DNA from: a virus
IMG/VR virus record: IMGVR_UViG_3300017757_000178
Coordinates: 1 to 22,434 of that record
Direction: 5' to 3' (one strand)
Length of the DNA stretch: 22,434 bases
Both the position numbers and the translations under genes were made by a program. Every line of letters starts with the position of its first letter. Position 1 is the stretch's first letter. This document shows positions 16,601-22,334 of the stretch, piece after piece. The notes beneath the pieces were generated by a model. The model made no database searches. It was not told where the DNA came from and worked only from the letters and a program-made list of their open reading frames with translations.

Positions 16601-17840
16601 TGGTAGAAGTCGCGAATGCTTCGATGTCCTCGACCGAATTAGACAGCAGTGCTCTGAAGCCTGCGGCCGCTTCTTCACCAAAGAGGATTTTAGAAACAAG
16701 CTGCTGCTCGTTAGCGGACAGGTCGCCGAGTGATTTTTTGAGCGTCTTTAGGAGCTCAGGGAATGACTTGAGGTCGCCTTCAGCATTGGTTACATCAGCA
16801 CCCAGCATTTGAAGCGTCTTCGACAGTCGACCAGTACCTCTTGAGAGTTTTGAGAATTCGCTGTTTTGACCAGCGGCAGCAGCCGACAAGCGGCTAAGGC
16901 CGGCGCGGAGCGTCGTGCCTGCTTGTGATCCCCTGATGCCTGCGTTAGCAAGCAGTCCTAGGGCCGCTGACGTGTCCTCAAGCGATAAGCCCAGGCCGTT
17001 AGCAATTGGGCCTACATACTTGAGAGCTTCGCCCAGGTCTGTTACGGACTGATTCGATCCGTTCGCCGTAGCCGTCAATACGTCAACGACGGCAGTGGTC
17101 TCGTCTGTCGATTTCTGGAATCCACCCATAGCGCCGATGACGGTGTCCGACATCTGCTCCATGCCTTGGCCTGCAGCGGCTGCGCCTTCTGCAATGCCCG
17201 GCAATGCTTCCTGTACTTCTTGTGCGGAGAATCCGGCACGAGCCAAACCGATGGAGGCTTCAGCGAGCTCGCCGGTGGTGAACTTAGTATCCTTGGCTAG
17301 TCCGATGACTGCGTCCTGCAGCGCCAGAAACTCGTCCTCAGTGGCGCCAGAGATTGAGGCGGTCTGGCGAAGTGCTGCGTCGATGTCAACGAATCTCCCA
17401 ACGGCTCCGCCTATGGCTCCCGAGATGACTGATCCGAAGTTATTAAGCGGAGCTAGCAGTTGCTGGCCAATCGCCAGGCCGATGCCTTGAGGGATGCCCT
17501 GAAGGACTTGCTTGAATCCTTGAGCGATGCCGCCTAGAGCTTGATCGGCTGCGTCCTTGGTCTTTTCTAGCGAATCGTTGAGCTTGTCTACTCTCTGCTT
17601 TATTTGTGTAAGGGTTTGAACAGTGCCTTTCGAGTTCTTAAATACCTTGTTGACCTTGTCGTATTCAAAGCCTAATTTCTTAGCCGAAGCTACAATTTTG
17701 CCTAGCGCTGTGCCTATGGGACGCTGGGATCCTGCCGCCTGCTGTGCGCCTTGATTTAGCTTTTTGTAGTATTGCTGAAGCGCAACAGTTGCGGGGGTGG
17801 TGTCGAGACCTAGCTTGAGATTTACATTCCCCTGAGTCAC
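13629..17840 (-). CDS. Tail tape measure protein
   Basis: This 1403-residue protein sets tail length and helps in DNA delivery. Residues about 150-400 hold the TP901-type tape measure core: LAKDTKFTTGELAEASIGLARAGF, AMGGFQKSTDETTAVVDVLTATAN, LGEALKYVGPIANGLGLSLEDTSAALGLLANAGIRGSQAGTTLRAGLSRL, each typical of the family. Hydrophobic Ala/Gly-rich segments lie at about 480-550 and 590-632, perhaps membrane-inserting. Roughly 880-1245 is a charged coiled coil, followed by an alanine run and a C-terminus ending KRRRLR. By the usual relation of about 0.15 nm per residue, the tail would be roughly 210 nm long. The GTG start lies 32 nt from the recurring element, and terminator-like hairpins flank the gene on both sides. 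Confidence 0.93.
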   Translation of the reverse strand: MTQGNVNLKLGLDTTPATVALQQYYKKLNQGAQQAAGSQRPIGTALGKIVASAKKLGFEYDKVNKVFKNSKGTVQTLTQIKQRVDKLNDSLEKTKDAADQALGGIAQGFKQVLQGIPQGIGLAIGQQLLAPLNNFGSVISGAIGGAVGRFVDIDAALRQTASISGATEDEFLALQDAVIGLAKDTKFTTGELAEASIGLARAGFSAQEVQEALPGIAEGAAAAGQGMEQMSDTVIGAMGGFQKSTDETTAVVDVLTATANGSNQSVTDLGEALKYVGPIANGLGLSLEDTSAALGLLANAGIRGSQAGTTLRAGLSRLSAAAAGQNSEFSKLSRGTGRLSKTLQMLGADVTNAEGDLKSFPELLKTLKKSLGDLSANEQQLVSKILFGEEAAAGFRALLSNSVEDIEAFATSTNNATGTAAETSKANLSGIAGSLTLLASAFDAASATVGKFLEGFLKPLIDALTGILNAFNSLPGPLQNLVIALTAVGGAAAIAAAGFVLFKAAAAGGLFAGIGAAAAGVGAQMAALGTTMSGMLVGAIKGAGAALVGLKAALAKTITIKEIATFAQNKYNAALLAMKGLSMKAILASIASGLAAAGAAAGKATVAMAKFLLANASLIGLGIAIGAVAAAWNTYNNVHKQANAVGETAEPIHKSLADALNEQGIAAEGANTELVKLDKEWETTVERVGHFDASLEGLRKGLGLTTAEEGQLQHGTVALLKEFGAVTEGTDQLVAKYKEVALSLKDASPAERAEKMAQLKKIEGDVKNVVSASVQTLKKQREALIEASGGIDDMTDAEKQQLQVFDQLIKGLGLSSQMLGALKDKYVETTGAAKALNVEMSEMSTEELEAEIKKGSAAFKAQVKAMGEAFNNFKKKLEEGLKAEVGAIKDDIASLKDASKVFQAGKDDEIRAIKEIGDAASRSAEDQKAAIKQSTDARVSSLEKVAAKQKSNSDQLIRNMETAKQAVASRYNKEVDAANAAHSRVMRNLDEQLRAIDKQKEAVESRYDAALDALRELTPAEKQLAALDKFKLQQQVKLGGEEGLRAQAALQRMDADAAAAILEKQKAEELATLDAKREAKEEEIRLKEIAHDDEMSRRAKDQADLQKKLQGEIDQVKEDAAAKEKTAEADIAQAKADGKAAEQQLEEDMQQIKRDNEDEIKRLEQQKRDDKKATADATKVLIDKIDKLEKDAAAEKTKAEEAYNTRKNDLLSQFNEAVGNTTDVIIREGETAWGTYANNAISELRRVEAAAKAAAAAAAANGGKPKGVWTGGPVSAGQTYTVNELGQEAFRSSTGKLSLIDAPAFGRWKAPSSGTVINAAQTEKLGLPSAGSPVAIGAAIDPAGGAAAQNASGSETRNLLRAIARATGGDNITNNVTIQSANTTRAASDMMVELTKIKRRRLR

Positions 17841-17862
17841 TCTTAGGCCCCTAGATTCCGAC

Positions 17863-17872
17863 TAGGGTTCCA
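17863..17872 (-). promoter_or_regulatory. Recurring GGAACCCTA element before tape measure gene
   Basis: Reads TGGAACCCTA followed by GTCGGAATCTAGGGGCC on the minus strand, 32 nt before the GTG at 17840. A second partial copy (CGGAATCTAG, 17851-17860) follows 20 nt before the start. CCCTAG and CTAGGG of the two copies can pair as a hairpin. The first copy begins where the upstream T tract ends, which suits a restart of transcription. Confidence 0.55.
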
Positions 17873-17900
17873 ATAAAAATGGCCCGCCAATTGGCGAGCC
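17872..17900 (-). terminator. Intrinsic terminator between tail-tube extension gene and tape measure gene
   Basis: On the minus strand, arms GGCTCGCC and GGCGGGCC (8 bp, one G-T wobble) close an AATT loop and are followed by ATTTTTATT. This is a good Rho-independent terminator. It would lower transcription of the tape measure relative to the many-copy tail-tube protein. Confidence 0.75.
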
Positions 17901-17943
17901 TTGAGTATGCCGTAGTTCTTCCTAAGGGCTGAGGTTAGGTAGT

Positions 17944-18348
17944 TTAAGCGAGAGAAGTAACGCGGAAGTGGCCTTCGCCTTGTCCGCCAACTTCGTTGAC
18001 CTCGATGATGTCGTCGATCATGAATCCGTAGCCGCCATCTGTGAGCTGAACGCTGTCGAGCAGCGTTGGGCCTGAGGTTGTAACTGTTCCGGCTAGGCCG
18101 GCTCCAAGCTGGCCGCTGACGCCAGCCGAAGGAATGAAGGTGACAGCAACACCAGAGGTGTCAGCAGCGGTGAACGGGTTGTCGGTGTTGAAGGCCACGG
18201 CGCCAGAGATGACGCCAATTTTTTGACCTTCATGAATAGCGGAGACGATTGCAGTTGCAACACCGGTTCCGCCGTTTTCAGTGAAGGTGATGGTGTCACC
18301 AACTCTGAATTTGTCGTTAGAGATGCGAATGACCTCAAGGTTTGTCAT
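17944..18348 (-). CDS. Tail-tube-associated repeat protein (possible extension of the major tail protein)
   Basis: From the ATG at 18348 this is a 134-residue protein. It has two beta repeats: ISNDKFRVGDTITFTENGGTGVAT and LTDGGYGFMIDDIIEVNEVGGQGEG, of the (G)GYxVGDxIxV type found in phage structural proteins. The frame is the same as that of the major tail protein upstream and is open all the way to its TAG, with no ATG, GTG or TTG in between; the extra 53 codons look like the first half of the first repeat. Three readings are possible: start at this ATG (a partial CGGAACC element lies 34 nt before it), start at a CTG at 18483 behind a strong GGAGGGG site, or amber readthrough giving a long tail-tube form. 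The ATG is given as the conservative start. Confidence 0.6.
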   Translation of the reverse strand: MTNLEVIRISNDKFRVGDTITFTENGGTGVATAIVSAIHEGQKIGVISGAVAFNTDNPFTAADTSGVAVTFIPSAGVSGQLGAGLAGTVTTSGPTLLDSVQLTDGGYGFMIDDIIEVNEVGGQGEGHFRVTSLA

Positions 18349-18507
18349 GAGGTCGCCGCCTGTAACGATGTCAGCGGTTCCGATAGCCCCGTTAGGACCG
18401 GTGATGTCAACCAGAACACCATTGGTGTCCTGATTGGCGAAACCGGTGGAGGTGGTGACGCTTGAACCGTTGAGGGTTCTCAGCGCACCTTCAGCCCCTC
18501 CAGTCAG
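18349..18507 (-). other. Open in-frame segment between tail-tube TAG and downstream ATG
   Basis: Fifty-three sense codons encode LTGGAEGALRTLNGSS..., then TNGVLVDITGPNG and DIVTGGDL, which complete the first repeat of the downstream protein. A GGAGGGG ribosome-binding-like sequence (18495-18501) and GAGGG/CCCTC arms that could form a hairpin lie just behind the stop. A stop-free run of this length has roughly an 8 percent chance in random sequence, so openness alone is not proof. Confidence 0.5.
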
Positions 18508-19092
18508 CTAAGCAAGGCCGAGACCCAGTGCGCCGTAACCAGCGGCTTCGATTGTGAAGCTCACGATCGAACCAGCCTCCACGCTCTCAGAGAAGCTTTG
18601 AAGAGTTGCGTAGCCATAGACCTGCTCGCCTCCGGGAGTTGTGCGGCCAATCTTGACGCGAATACCGCCGGCCACGTTGTTCTTCTCTGCGAGACGCATG
18701 ACCTGGTAGCCAGCATCGTTGAAGTCGGTAACGCCGCTGAGGCTGATTGACCAGCTCTTGGAAGTCGCAACGCTCTGGCTGTAGCCGGAGTCGTCGGAAT
18801 ACGTCACAACTTCTTCAGACGAGGTGTCGGTAGACAGAGAAGCGTCTGTCAATCCGAGCAGTTCGACTGGGGTCGCAGCGCCTGCAACGATGTCAGAGCC
18901 GCCGACATTGATTTCGGCCACTGTGCCCTCGGTGACCACGGCATCAGTTGCCACGACGTTGGCTTCTGATGCGCCCAGGGCGATGAATCCAGTTGCGCCA
19001 ACACCGCCAGTCACGCTGTTTACGTTGACCGCTGTGGCCAGGCAAGGGACTAAGTAGACCTTGAAGCCGAACGCGGATGAAAAATTTGCCAT
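18508..19092 (-). CDS. Major tail (tube) protein
   Basis: A 194-residue tail-tube subunit candidate that polymerises around the tape measure. It begins MANFSSAFGFKVYLVPCLAT and contains EEVVTYSDDSGYSQSVATSKSWSISLSGVTDFNDAGYQVMRLAE, then GGEQVYGYATLQSFSESVEAGSIVSFTIEAAGYGAL. The TSKSWSISLSG...D..DAGYQ block is typical of TP901-type major tail proteins. The length suits the family. The gene follows the tail-terminator-like gene and precedes the tape measure, which fits. It ends with TAG, behind which the same frame remains open. No ribosome binding site is evident; the recurring element is 52 nt upstream, farther than usual. Confidence 0.82.
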   Translation of the reverse strand: MANFSSAFGFKVYLVPCLATAVNVNSVTGGVGATGFIALGASEANVVATDAVVTEGTVAEINVGGSDIVAGAATPVELLGLTDASLSTDTSSEEVVTYSDDSGYSQSVATSKSWSISLSGVTDFNDAGYQVMRLAEKNNVAGGIRVKIGRTTPGGEQVYGYATLQSFSESVEAGSIVSFTIEAAGYGALGLGLA

Positions 19093-19134
19093 TGCAATGA
19101 GTGAGTAAAAGGGTGATCAATTCCCCGGTCCTTT

Positions 19135-19144
19135 CAGGGTTCCG
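19135..19144 (-). promoter_or_regulatory. Recurring CGGAACCCTG element before major tail gene
   Basis: Reads CGGAACCCTG followed by AAAGG on the minus strand, 52 nt before the ATG at 19092 and three bases downstream of the palindrome at 19148-19171. Confidence 0.45.
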
Positions 19145-19147
19145 GAG

Positions 19148-19171
19148 TAGTCACAGTTCGAACCGTGACTA
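19148..19171 (-). repeat. 24-bp near-perfect palindrome at the end of the tail-terminator-like gene
   Basis: Arms TAGTCACAGTTC and GAACCGTGACTA pair with one mismatch. It overlaps the TAG stop of the 140-residue gene. No T run follows on the minus strand, so it could be a mRNA-stabilising hairpin or a protein-binding site more than a terminator. Confidence 0.6.
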
Positions 19172-19591
19172 GGTCTGTGCAACAGGATTTGATGGCAGCT
19201 TTATGACTGATTGGCCGTCGCCAGACAGCAGGTCAGGGCCAGCCAGAGGAATCGCTGTTGCGCCAGGGAAGATGTGGAGAAGTCGCTCAGTAGCGGCCCG
19301 CAGGTTGCGGGAGACGCTCGGGAACTGAATCAGACGGATCGTGAACATTCGATCAATCACTACTTGAGTAGTAAGCAGCCGTTTTGATGTCACTTGAGGA
19401 TCTTTGTCGATAACAACTAGCAGCCCAGACGCGCCGTCAATACCTTCGAGAGGTTTTGAGGCCAAAGCGACTAAGAGAGCGTCTTGATTCCCATCTTCGA
19501 ATTCAAGCGAACCGATCAAAGCCGAGAAGGCTGAATCAGACGCCAGGACGTCATAAATGATCTCCGCGGAATCGATTTCAACGAATGCCAT
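19169..19591 (-). CDS. Tail-terminator-like protein (140 residues)
   Basis: Start taken at the ATG giving MAFVEIDSAEIIYDVL; an in-frame upstream ATG at 19642 adds 17 residues that are probably leader. The N-terminal helix plus the SAFSALIGSLEFEDGNQDALLVAL segment, the strand-rich centre (RMFTIRLIQFPS) and the NLRAATERLLHIFPGATAIPL helix and strand resemble gpU/DUF3168-type terminators that cap the tail tube and join it to the head. The position directly before the major tail gene supports this. The recurring element lies 31 nt before the chosen ATG. The call rests on order and fold-like pattern, so it is moderate. Confidence 0.6.
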   Translation of the reverse strand: MAFVEIDSAEIIYDVLASDSAFSALIGSLEFEDGNQDALLVALASKPLEGIDGASGLLVVIDKDPQVTSKRLLTTQVVIDRMFTIRLIQFPSVSRNLRAATERLLHIFPGATAIPLAGPDLLSGDGQSVIKLPSNPVAQT

Positions 19592-19612
19592 GGGTCTTTT
19601 ATCACGTCTCAA

Positions 19613-19622
19613 CAGGCTTCCG
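19613..19622 (-). promoter_or_regulatory. Recurring element variant CGGAAGCCTG before tail-terminator-like gene
   Basis: Reads CGGAAGCCTG on the minus strand, 31 nt before the ATG at 19591, supporting that start. It differs from consensus in the middle. Confidence 0.4.
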
Positions 19623-19730
19623 ATTGAATGATTTTGCATCACTGATGACGCCCGGAATCCTTGGGCAGACAGCCCAGAGGGTCCACATGTTTTTCAAGCA
19701 TCTGTCAACAGTTAAGGCCCGAACTTCTAA

Positions 19731-20135
19731 GTGATTGCGCAGCAAAATCTCCCGCTTAGGGAGTCACCGTCTGAACACCTTTACCACTTGGAAGCCATGA
19801 CATCTGCCGAAGCGCGTCGACTCTGGCGACGTGCAATTAAAGCCGCTTGGGGTGACCGCTGCGCCTACTGCAACGCCACACCTATCGACGATAAATCGCT
19901 CACTATTGACCACGTAAAGCCCAAAGCCCACGGCGGCAAGGACATGACAAGTAATTGCATCCCGGCCTGTCGACATTGCAACGCCAACAAGGGATCGCGG
20001 GACTGGATTTCATGGTTTCGTGAACAAGATTTTCACTCAGATTGGCGCGAAATAGAGATCCGGCATTGGCTTAAGACCGGAGAGGTTCTTCGTCAGTTAG
20101 CCGTTAACGCTGACGAAGACGTCCTCGCGAGCTAA
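19731..20135 (+). CDS. HNH homing endonuclease (only plus-strand gene)
   Basis: A 134-residue free-standing HNH nuclease. The zinc knuckle cysteines are Cys44/Cys47 and Cys80/Cys83; the catalytic core is LTIDHVKPKAHGG with His61, followed by SNCIPACRHCNANKGSRDW. The EARRLWRRAIKAAWGDRCAYC lead-in matches cyanophage HNH proteins. The first start is a GTG at 19731 without a good ribosome binding site; ATG at 19797 (MTSAEARRLWRR) is a fair alternative with GGAA just before it. The gene faces against the operon between the T chaperone and the tail-terminator-like gene, and its last 39 nt overlap the end of T antisense. It has no copy of the recurring element. This fits a later homing insertion. 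Confidence 0.88.
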   Translation: MIAQQNLPLRESPSEHLYHLEAMTSAEARRLWRRAIKAAWGDRCAYCNATPIDDKSLTIDHVKPKAHGGKDMTSNCIPACRHCNANKGSRDWISWFREQDFHSDWREIEIRHWLKTGEVLRQLAVNADEDVLAS

Positions 20136-20675
20136 GAACATCTCTTCGAAATCGGGAACTGTTGCCTTTGCCTTTATTCGGCCAAGAGTCACATCGATGA
20201 CTTGGCCAGAGGCTCTCCGCTGGGCGATCAGCAGGCCTTCCATTCCTCCATTGACTGGGCGAGGCGCGAGGAGGATGAATCCATCCCCAATCGCTGCCAC
20301 GGGATCTGGAGCAGGGATGGAGCTCTTCATCTTCTTCATCTCGGAGAACACGAAAAGCGCCCAAGAAGGAAGGAGCTTTTTGTCGATCAGTTCGAAGTAA
20401 GCGGCCGCGTTGATCTCGTCCGGTTCATTTTTCTCGCCAGCGGTTGCGAAGAAACAGAAGTCAGATGCCTTGAATGGAGTCTTGGTTTTCTTTGGATCAC
20501 GGTTTAAATTTGCCGTCAGCGCCGTGAGGTTGGCCACGCCGATTTCGCTTTCGTGCAGCTCACGCCGACGAAGCTCCTGACCGTTTTTAATTGCCTGGAG
20601 TACATAGGTCGACGGGAGCTCCCCGAATGTCTCAGTGGAGAACTGAGGGTCTCCTGGCCAGAGGCGTTTAGCCAT
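20097..20675 (-). CDS. Tail assembly chaperone T (C-terminal part of the G-T frameshift product)
   Basis: A 192-residue frame from the ATG at 20675 that is probably made mainly as the C-terminal part of a G-T fusion. The frame stays open upstream, adding 19 codons (VDDGSYEEPESLDWGDLFW) back to the slippery site, so the fusion would have 395 residues. In lambda such fusion chaperones bind the tape measure and recruit the tail-tube protein. Visible features are a helical region (SDFCFFATAGEKNEPDEINAAAYFELIDKKLLPSWALFVFSEMKKMKSS) and a beta-rich C-terminus ending in DVFVSVNG. A GGGGGGACC stretch 12 nt before the ATG could allow separate initiation. The end overlaps the HNH gene antisense by 39 nt. 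Confidence 0.75.
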   Translation of the reverse strand: MAKRLWPGDPQFSTETFGELPSTYVLQAIKNGQELRRRELHESEIGVANLTALTANLNRDPKKTKTPFKASDFCFFATAGEKNEPDEINAAAYFELIDKKLLPSWALFVFSEMKKMKSSIPAPDPVAAIGDGFILLAPRPVNGGMEGLLIAQRRASGQVIDVTLGRIKAKATVPDFEEMFLAREDVFVSVNG

Positions 20676-20728
20676 CCAGAACAGGTCCCCCCAGTCAAGA
20701 GATTCGGGCTCCTCGTAGCTGCCGTCGT

Positions 20729-21283
20729 CTACTTTCCCAGGTTCTCGGCGATGTCTTCTTCTGACTCGAGCACATCCTCGTCTGCCATTGCTGCGCCGGT
20801 TTCCATCAAGGCGAAGGCGTAGATCTCGGTCAAAAGCTGTTGACTCATTTCACGCGCATCATCTACCTCGAAATCCTCCATCCCCTCGAGGCGGTAACGG
20901 ATCAAGGCAGTGACGGTGACGAGCTGGCGCTCCCATTGCGTCTTAAGGAGATAGGCGCCGAGACCTTCAATCTCGCGAGCGAACTTGATACGAAGGTTGT
21001 CTTCCTTGGTGTCAAATTCTCCCTTCCCCAGCATCTGAAACGTCACACACTTGGTGATGAACCGATGAGCAGCGACTGGCTGGATCTTGGCGTCCTTGGC
21101 CACCTTGTTGGCGATTCGAGCGATCTCAAGGAACGTTGAATTGCTGGCCAACTTGTCGTTGATAAAAGCTTGTTCGCGGACTGTTAAGTCGTTGTGGACC
21201 GGGAACTCGAGAACCCCAATGTCCTCGTTTCCAACTTCACGAGTCTCCTCTTTTGGTTCGGTCTTAAAGGGCAGCTTTGCCAT
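20729..21283 (-). CDS. Tail assembly chaperone G
   Basis: A 184-residue protein equivalent to lambda gpG. It is acidic and helical: DLTVREQAFINDKLASNSTFLEIARIANKVAKDAK, then DNLRIKFAREIEGLGAYLLKTQWERQLVTVTALIRYRLEG and an acidic C-terminus ADEDVLESEEDIAENLGK. Its last sense codons, CTG GGA AAG, contain the heptamer GGGAAAG immediately before TAG, and the -1 frame enters T. The length and the frameshift architecture fit a tail chaperone better than any other role. It lies after the HK97 gp10-like gene and, unusually, before the tail terminator and major tail genes. The recurring element is 30 nt before the ATG. Confidence 0.8.
   Translation of the reverse strand: MAKLPFKTEPKEETREVGNEDIGVLEFPVHNDLTVREQAFINDKLASNSTFLEIARIANKVAKDAKIQPVAAHRFITKCVTFQMLGKGEFDTKEDNLRIKFAREIEGLGAYLLKTQWERQLVTVTALIRYRLEGMEDFEVDDAREMSQQLLTEIYAFALMETGAAMADEDVLESEEDIAENLGK
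20732..20738 (-). other. -1 ribosomal frameshift site GGGAAAG
   Basis: Reads G-GGA-AAG in the zero frame of G, the same heptamer and register as in lambda G-T. After a -1 slip the next codon is GTA (20732-20730), in frame with T (57 nt, 19 codons, to its ATG). The zero-frame stop TAG follows directly. Confidence 0.85.
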
Positions 21284-21303
21284 GGATCAGCCGGGGACTG
21301 GCC

Positions 21304-21313
21304 CAGTGTTCCG
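21304..21313 (-). promoter_or_regulatory. Recurring CGGAACACTG element before chaperone G gene
   Basis: Reads CGGAACACTG followed by GGCC on the minus strand, 30 nt before the ATG at 21283 and five bases after the TGA of the gp10-like gene. Confidence 0.5.
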
Positions 21314-21318
21314 AGGTG

Positions 21319-21864
21319 TCAACCCGTCCGCTGCGTGATGTACTTCTTCAGGTTCTCCGCCACCGGATAGACCGGAATTCCTGTTGCGGCAGTGTTTCCT
21401 TCTATGACTGCTTGCGTCCATGGCCTCGCTGGCAATTGCACGAGCTTTCTCGGGTTGCCAAAGGGGTTGATGAATGCGCCCTCGTGGACTGCTGCTGCGT
21501 AGTCCGCATTCCAGTTCCATTCAGCAGTAAGGCCGGCACGATTCAGGTTGAAGTCTCTCGACTGCTTCAAGTTGCCACTGTCGACAATCGAGCGCGGTGA
21601 GCCCGCTATTGCTTTTGGTCTTGCCCCTGTCCCGCTACCTGTTAGGTAGGTATTCCAGTTATCGGCAGCAGACTCAAGATCTCTAGCGCCACCGAAGCGA
21701 GGCGTCGCATCAGGCCATGGCCAATAACTACCAGAGACCGCGTCATCAAGGCGAGCTGTCAGCTCACCAGCAACCTGTGCAAACGCTTGCTCTGTCGCCA
21801 GGCGTAACTCTCCTTCAATGTCGTCCGTGATCTCGAAACTGACGGTTGCTCGAATATTTGTCAT
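21319..21864 (-). CDS. HK97 gp10-like head-tail connection / neck protein
   Basis: A 181-residue protein. An N-terminal helix (EGELRLATEQAFAQVAGELTARLDDAV) is followed by a SWPWPDATPRFGG-like loop, IVDSGNLKQSRDF, an AEWNWNADYAAAVHEGAF segment and a LPARPWTQAVIEG helix. The Y-A-x-x-VHxG...PARPW pattern is the hallmark of HK97 gp10/virion-morphogenesis-type proteins that act at the head-tail junction. Its ATG overlaps the TGA of the upstream gene (ATGA), with a GGGGGA ribosome binding site. The start is therefore well defined. The position between the head-closure-like gene and the chaperones fits. Confidence 0.68.
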   Translation of the reverse strand: MTNIRATVSFEITDDIEGELRLATEQAFAQVAGELTARLDDAVSGSYWPWPDATPRFGGARDLESAADNWNTYLTGSGTGARPKAIAGSPRSIVDSGNLKQSRDFNLNRAGLTAEWNWNADYAAAVHEGAFINPFGNPRKLVQLPARPWTQAVIEGNTAATGIPVYPVAENLKKYITQRTG

Positions 21865-22334
21865 CCGATCTGTCCCCCTTCGAGGAATAGCGAGTCGCCG
21901 AGGACGCCTCGGATGATCCCGCCAATTCCCTCGGTTCCAAACTTGCCGGCCTTGTCGGTGAATCTGATCTCAATCAGCTCATGACCGGCAACATGCAGAG
22001 TGCCCTTTGAGTCTCTTCGCACTTCTGCGGGAAGAGCCATCGACTCGTCGAAGGCCAAGCCTGCCAAGTCGATCGAGTGAAAGACGGCGGACTCTGCGCT
22101 GCTGACTGGCGCGAAGTTGATGACATACCCCTGCCATTGCAGTGGCATCCCATCGACTGCCGGGAGGCCTAGCCGGTCGTCGAGTAGCCCTGGGGTGGAC
22201 CTGCGCTTTAAGAAGGCTTGGATCAAATAAGACTGACCCTCCGCAACCTTGAATCCGCCTCGACCATTAGTGCGAGCACCTGAGGCTGTAAAGAGGATTC
22301 GAGCGTTAGCAAATTGTGCGAGTGGGGATGCCAT
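21861..22334 (-). CDS. Head-closure-like protein (157 residues)
   Basis: A beta-rich 157-residue protein: LFTASGARTNGRGGFKVAEGQSYLIQAFLKRRSTPG, then PLQWQGYVINFAPVSSAES, and AGHELIEIRFTDKAGKFGTEGIGGIIRGVLGDSLFLEGG. Gene order directly before an HK97 gp10-like protein suggests the head stopper or head-completion protein that seals the connector after DNA packaging. The fold-like pattern is compatible, but the family is not certain. The ATG overlaps the TAA of the preceding gene (TAATG), and the stop overlaps the next start, so the three are coupled. Confidence 0.55.
   Translation of the reverse strand: MASPLAQFANARILFTASGARTNGRGGFKVAEGQSYLIQAFLKRRSTPGLLDDRLGLPAVDGMPLQWQGYVINFAPVSSAESAVFHSIDLAGLAFDESMALPAEVRRDSKGTLHVAGHELIEIRFTDKAGKFGTEGIGGIIRGVLGDSLFLEGGQIG

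Noticed and set aside
17944-19171. Genome-wide reassignment of TAG to an amino acid, to explain the open frame after the tail-tube stop
   Set aside because: TAG appears as the normal terminal stop in several other genes here (ending at 8953, 9267, 13243, 19169 and 20729), so wholesale recoding is unlikely.
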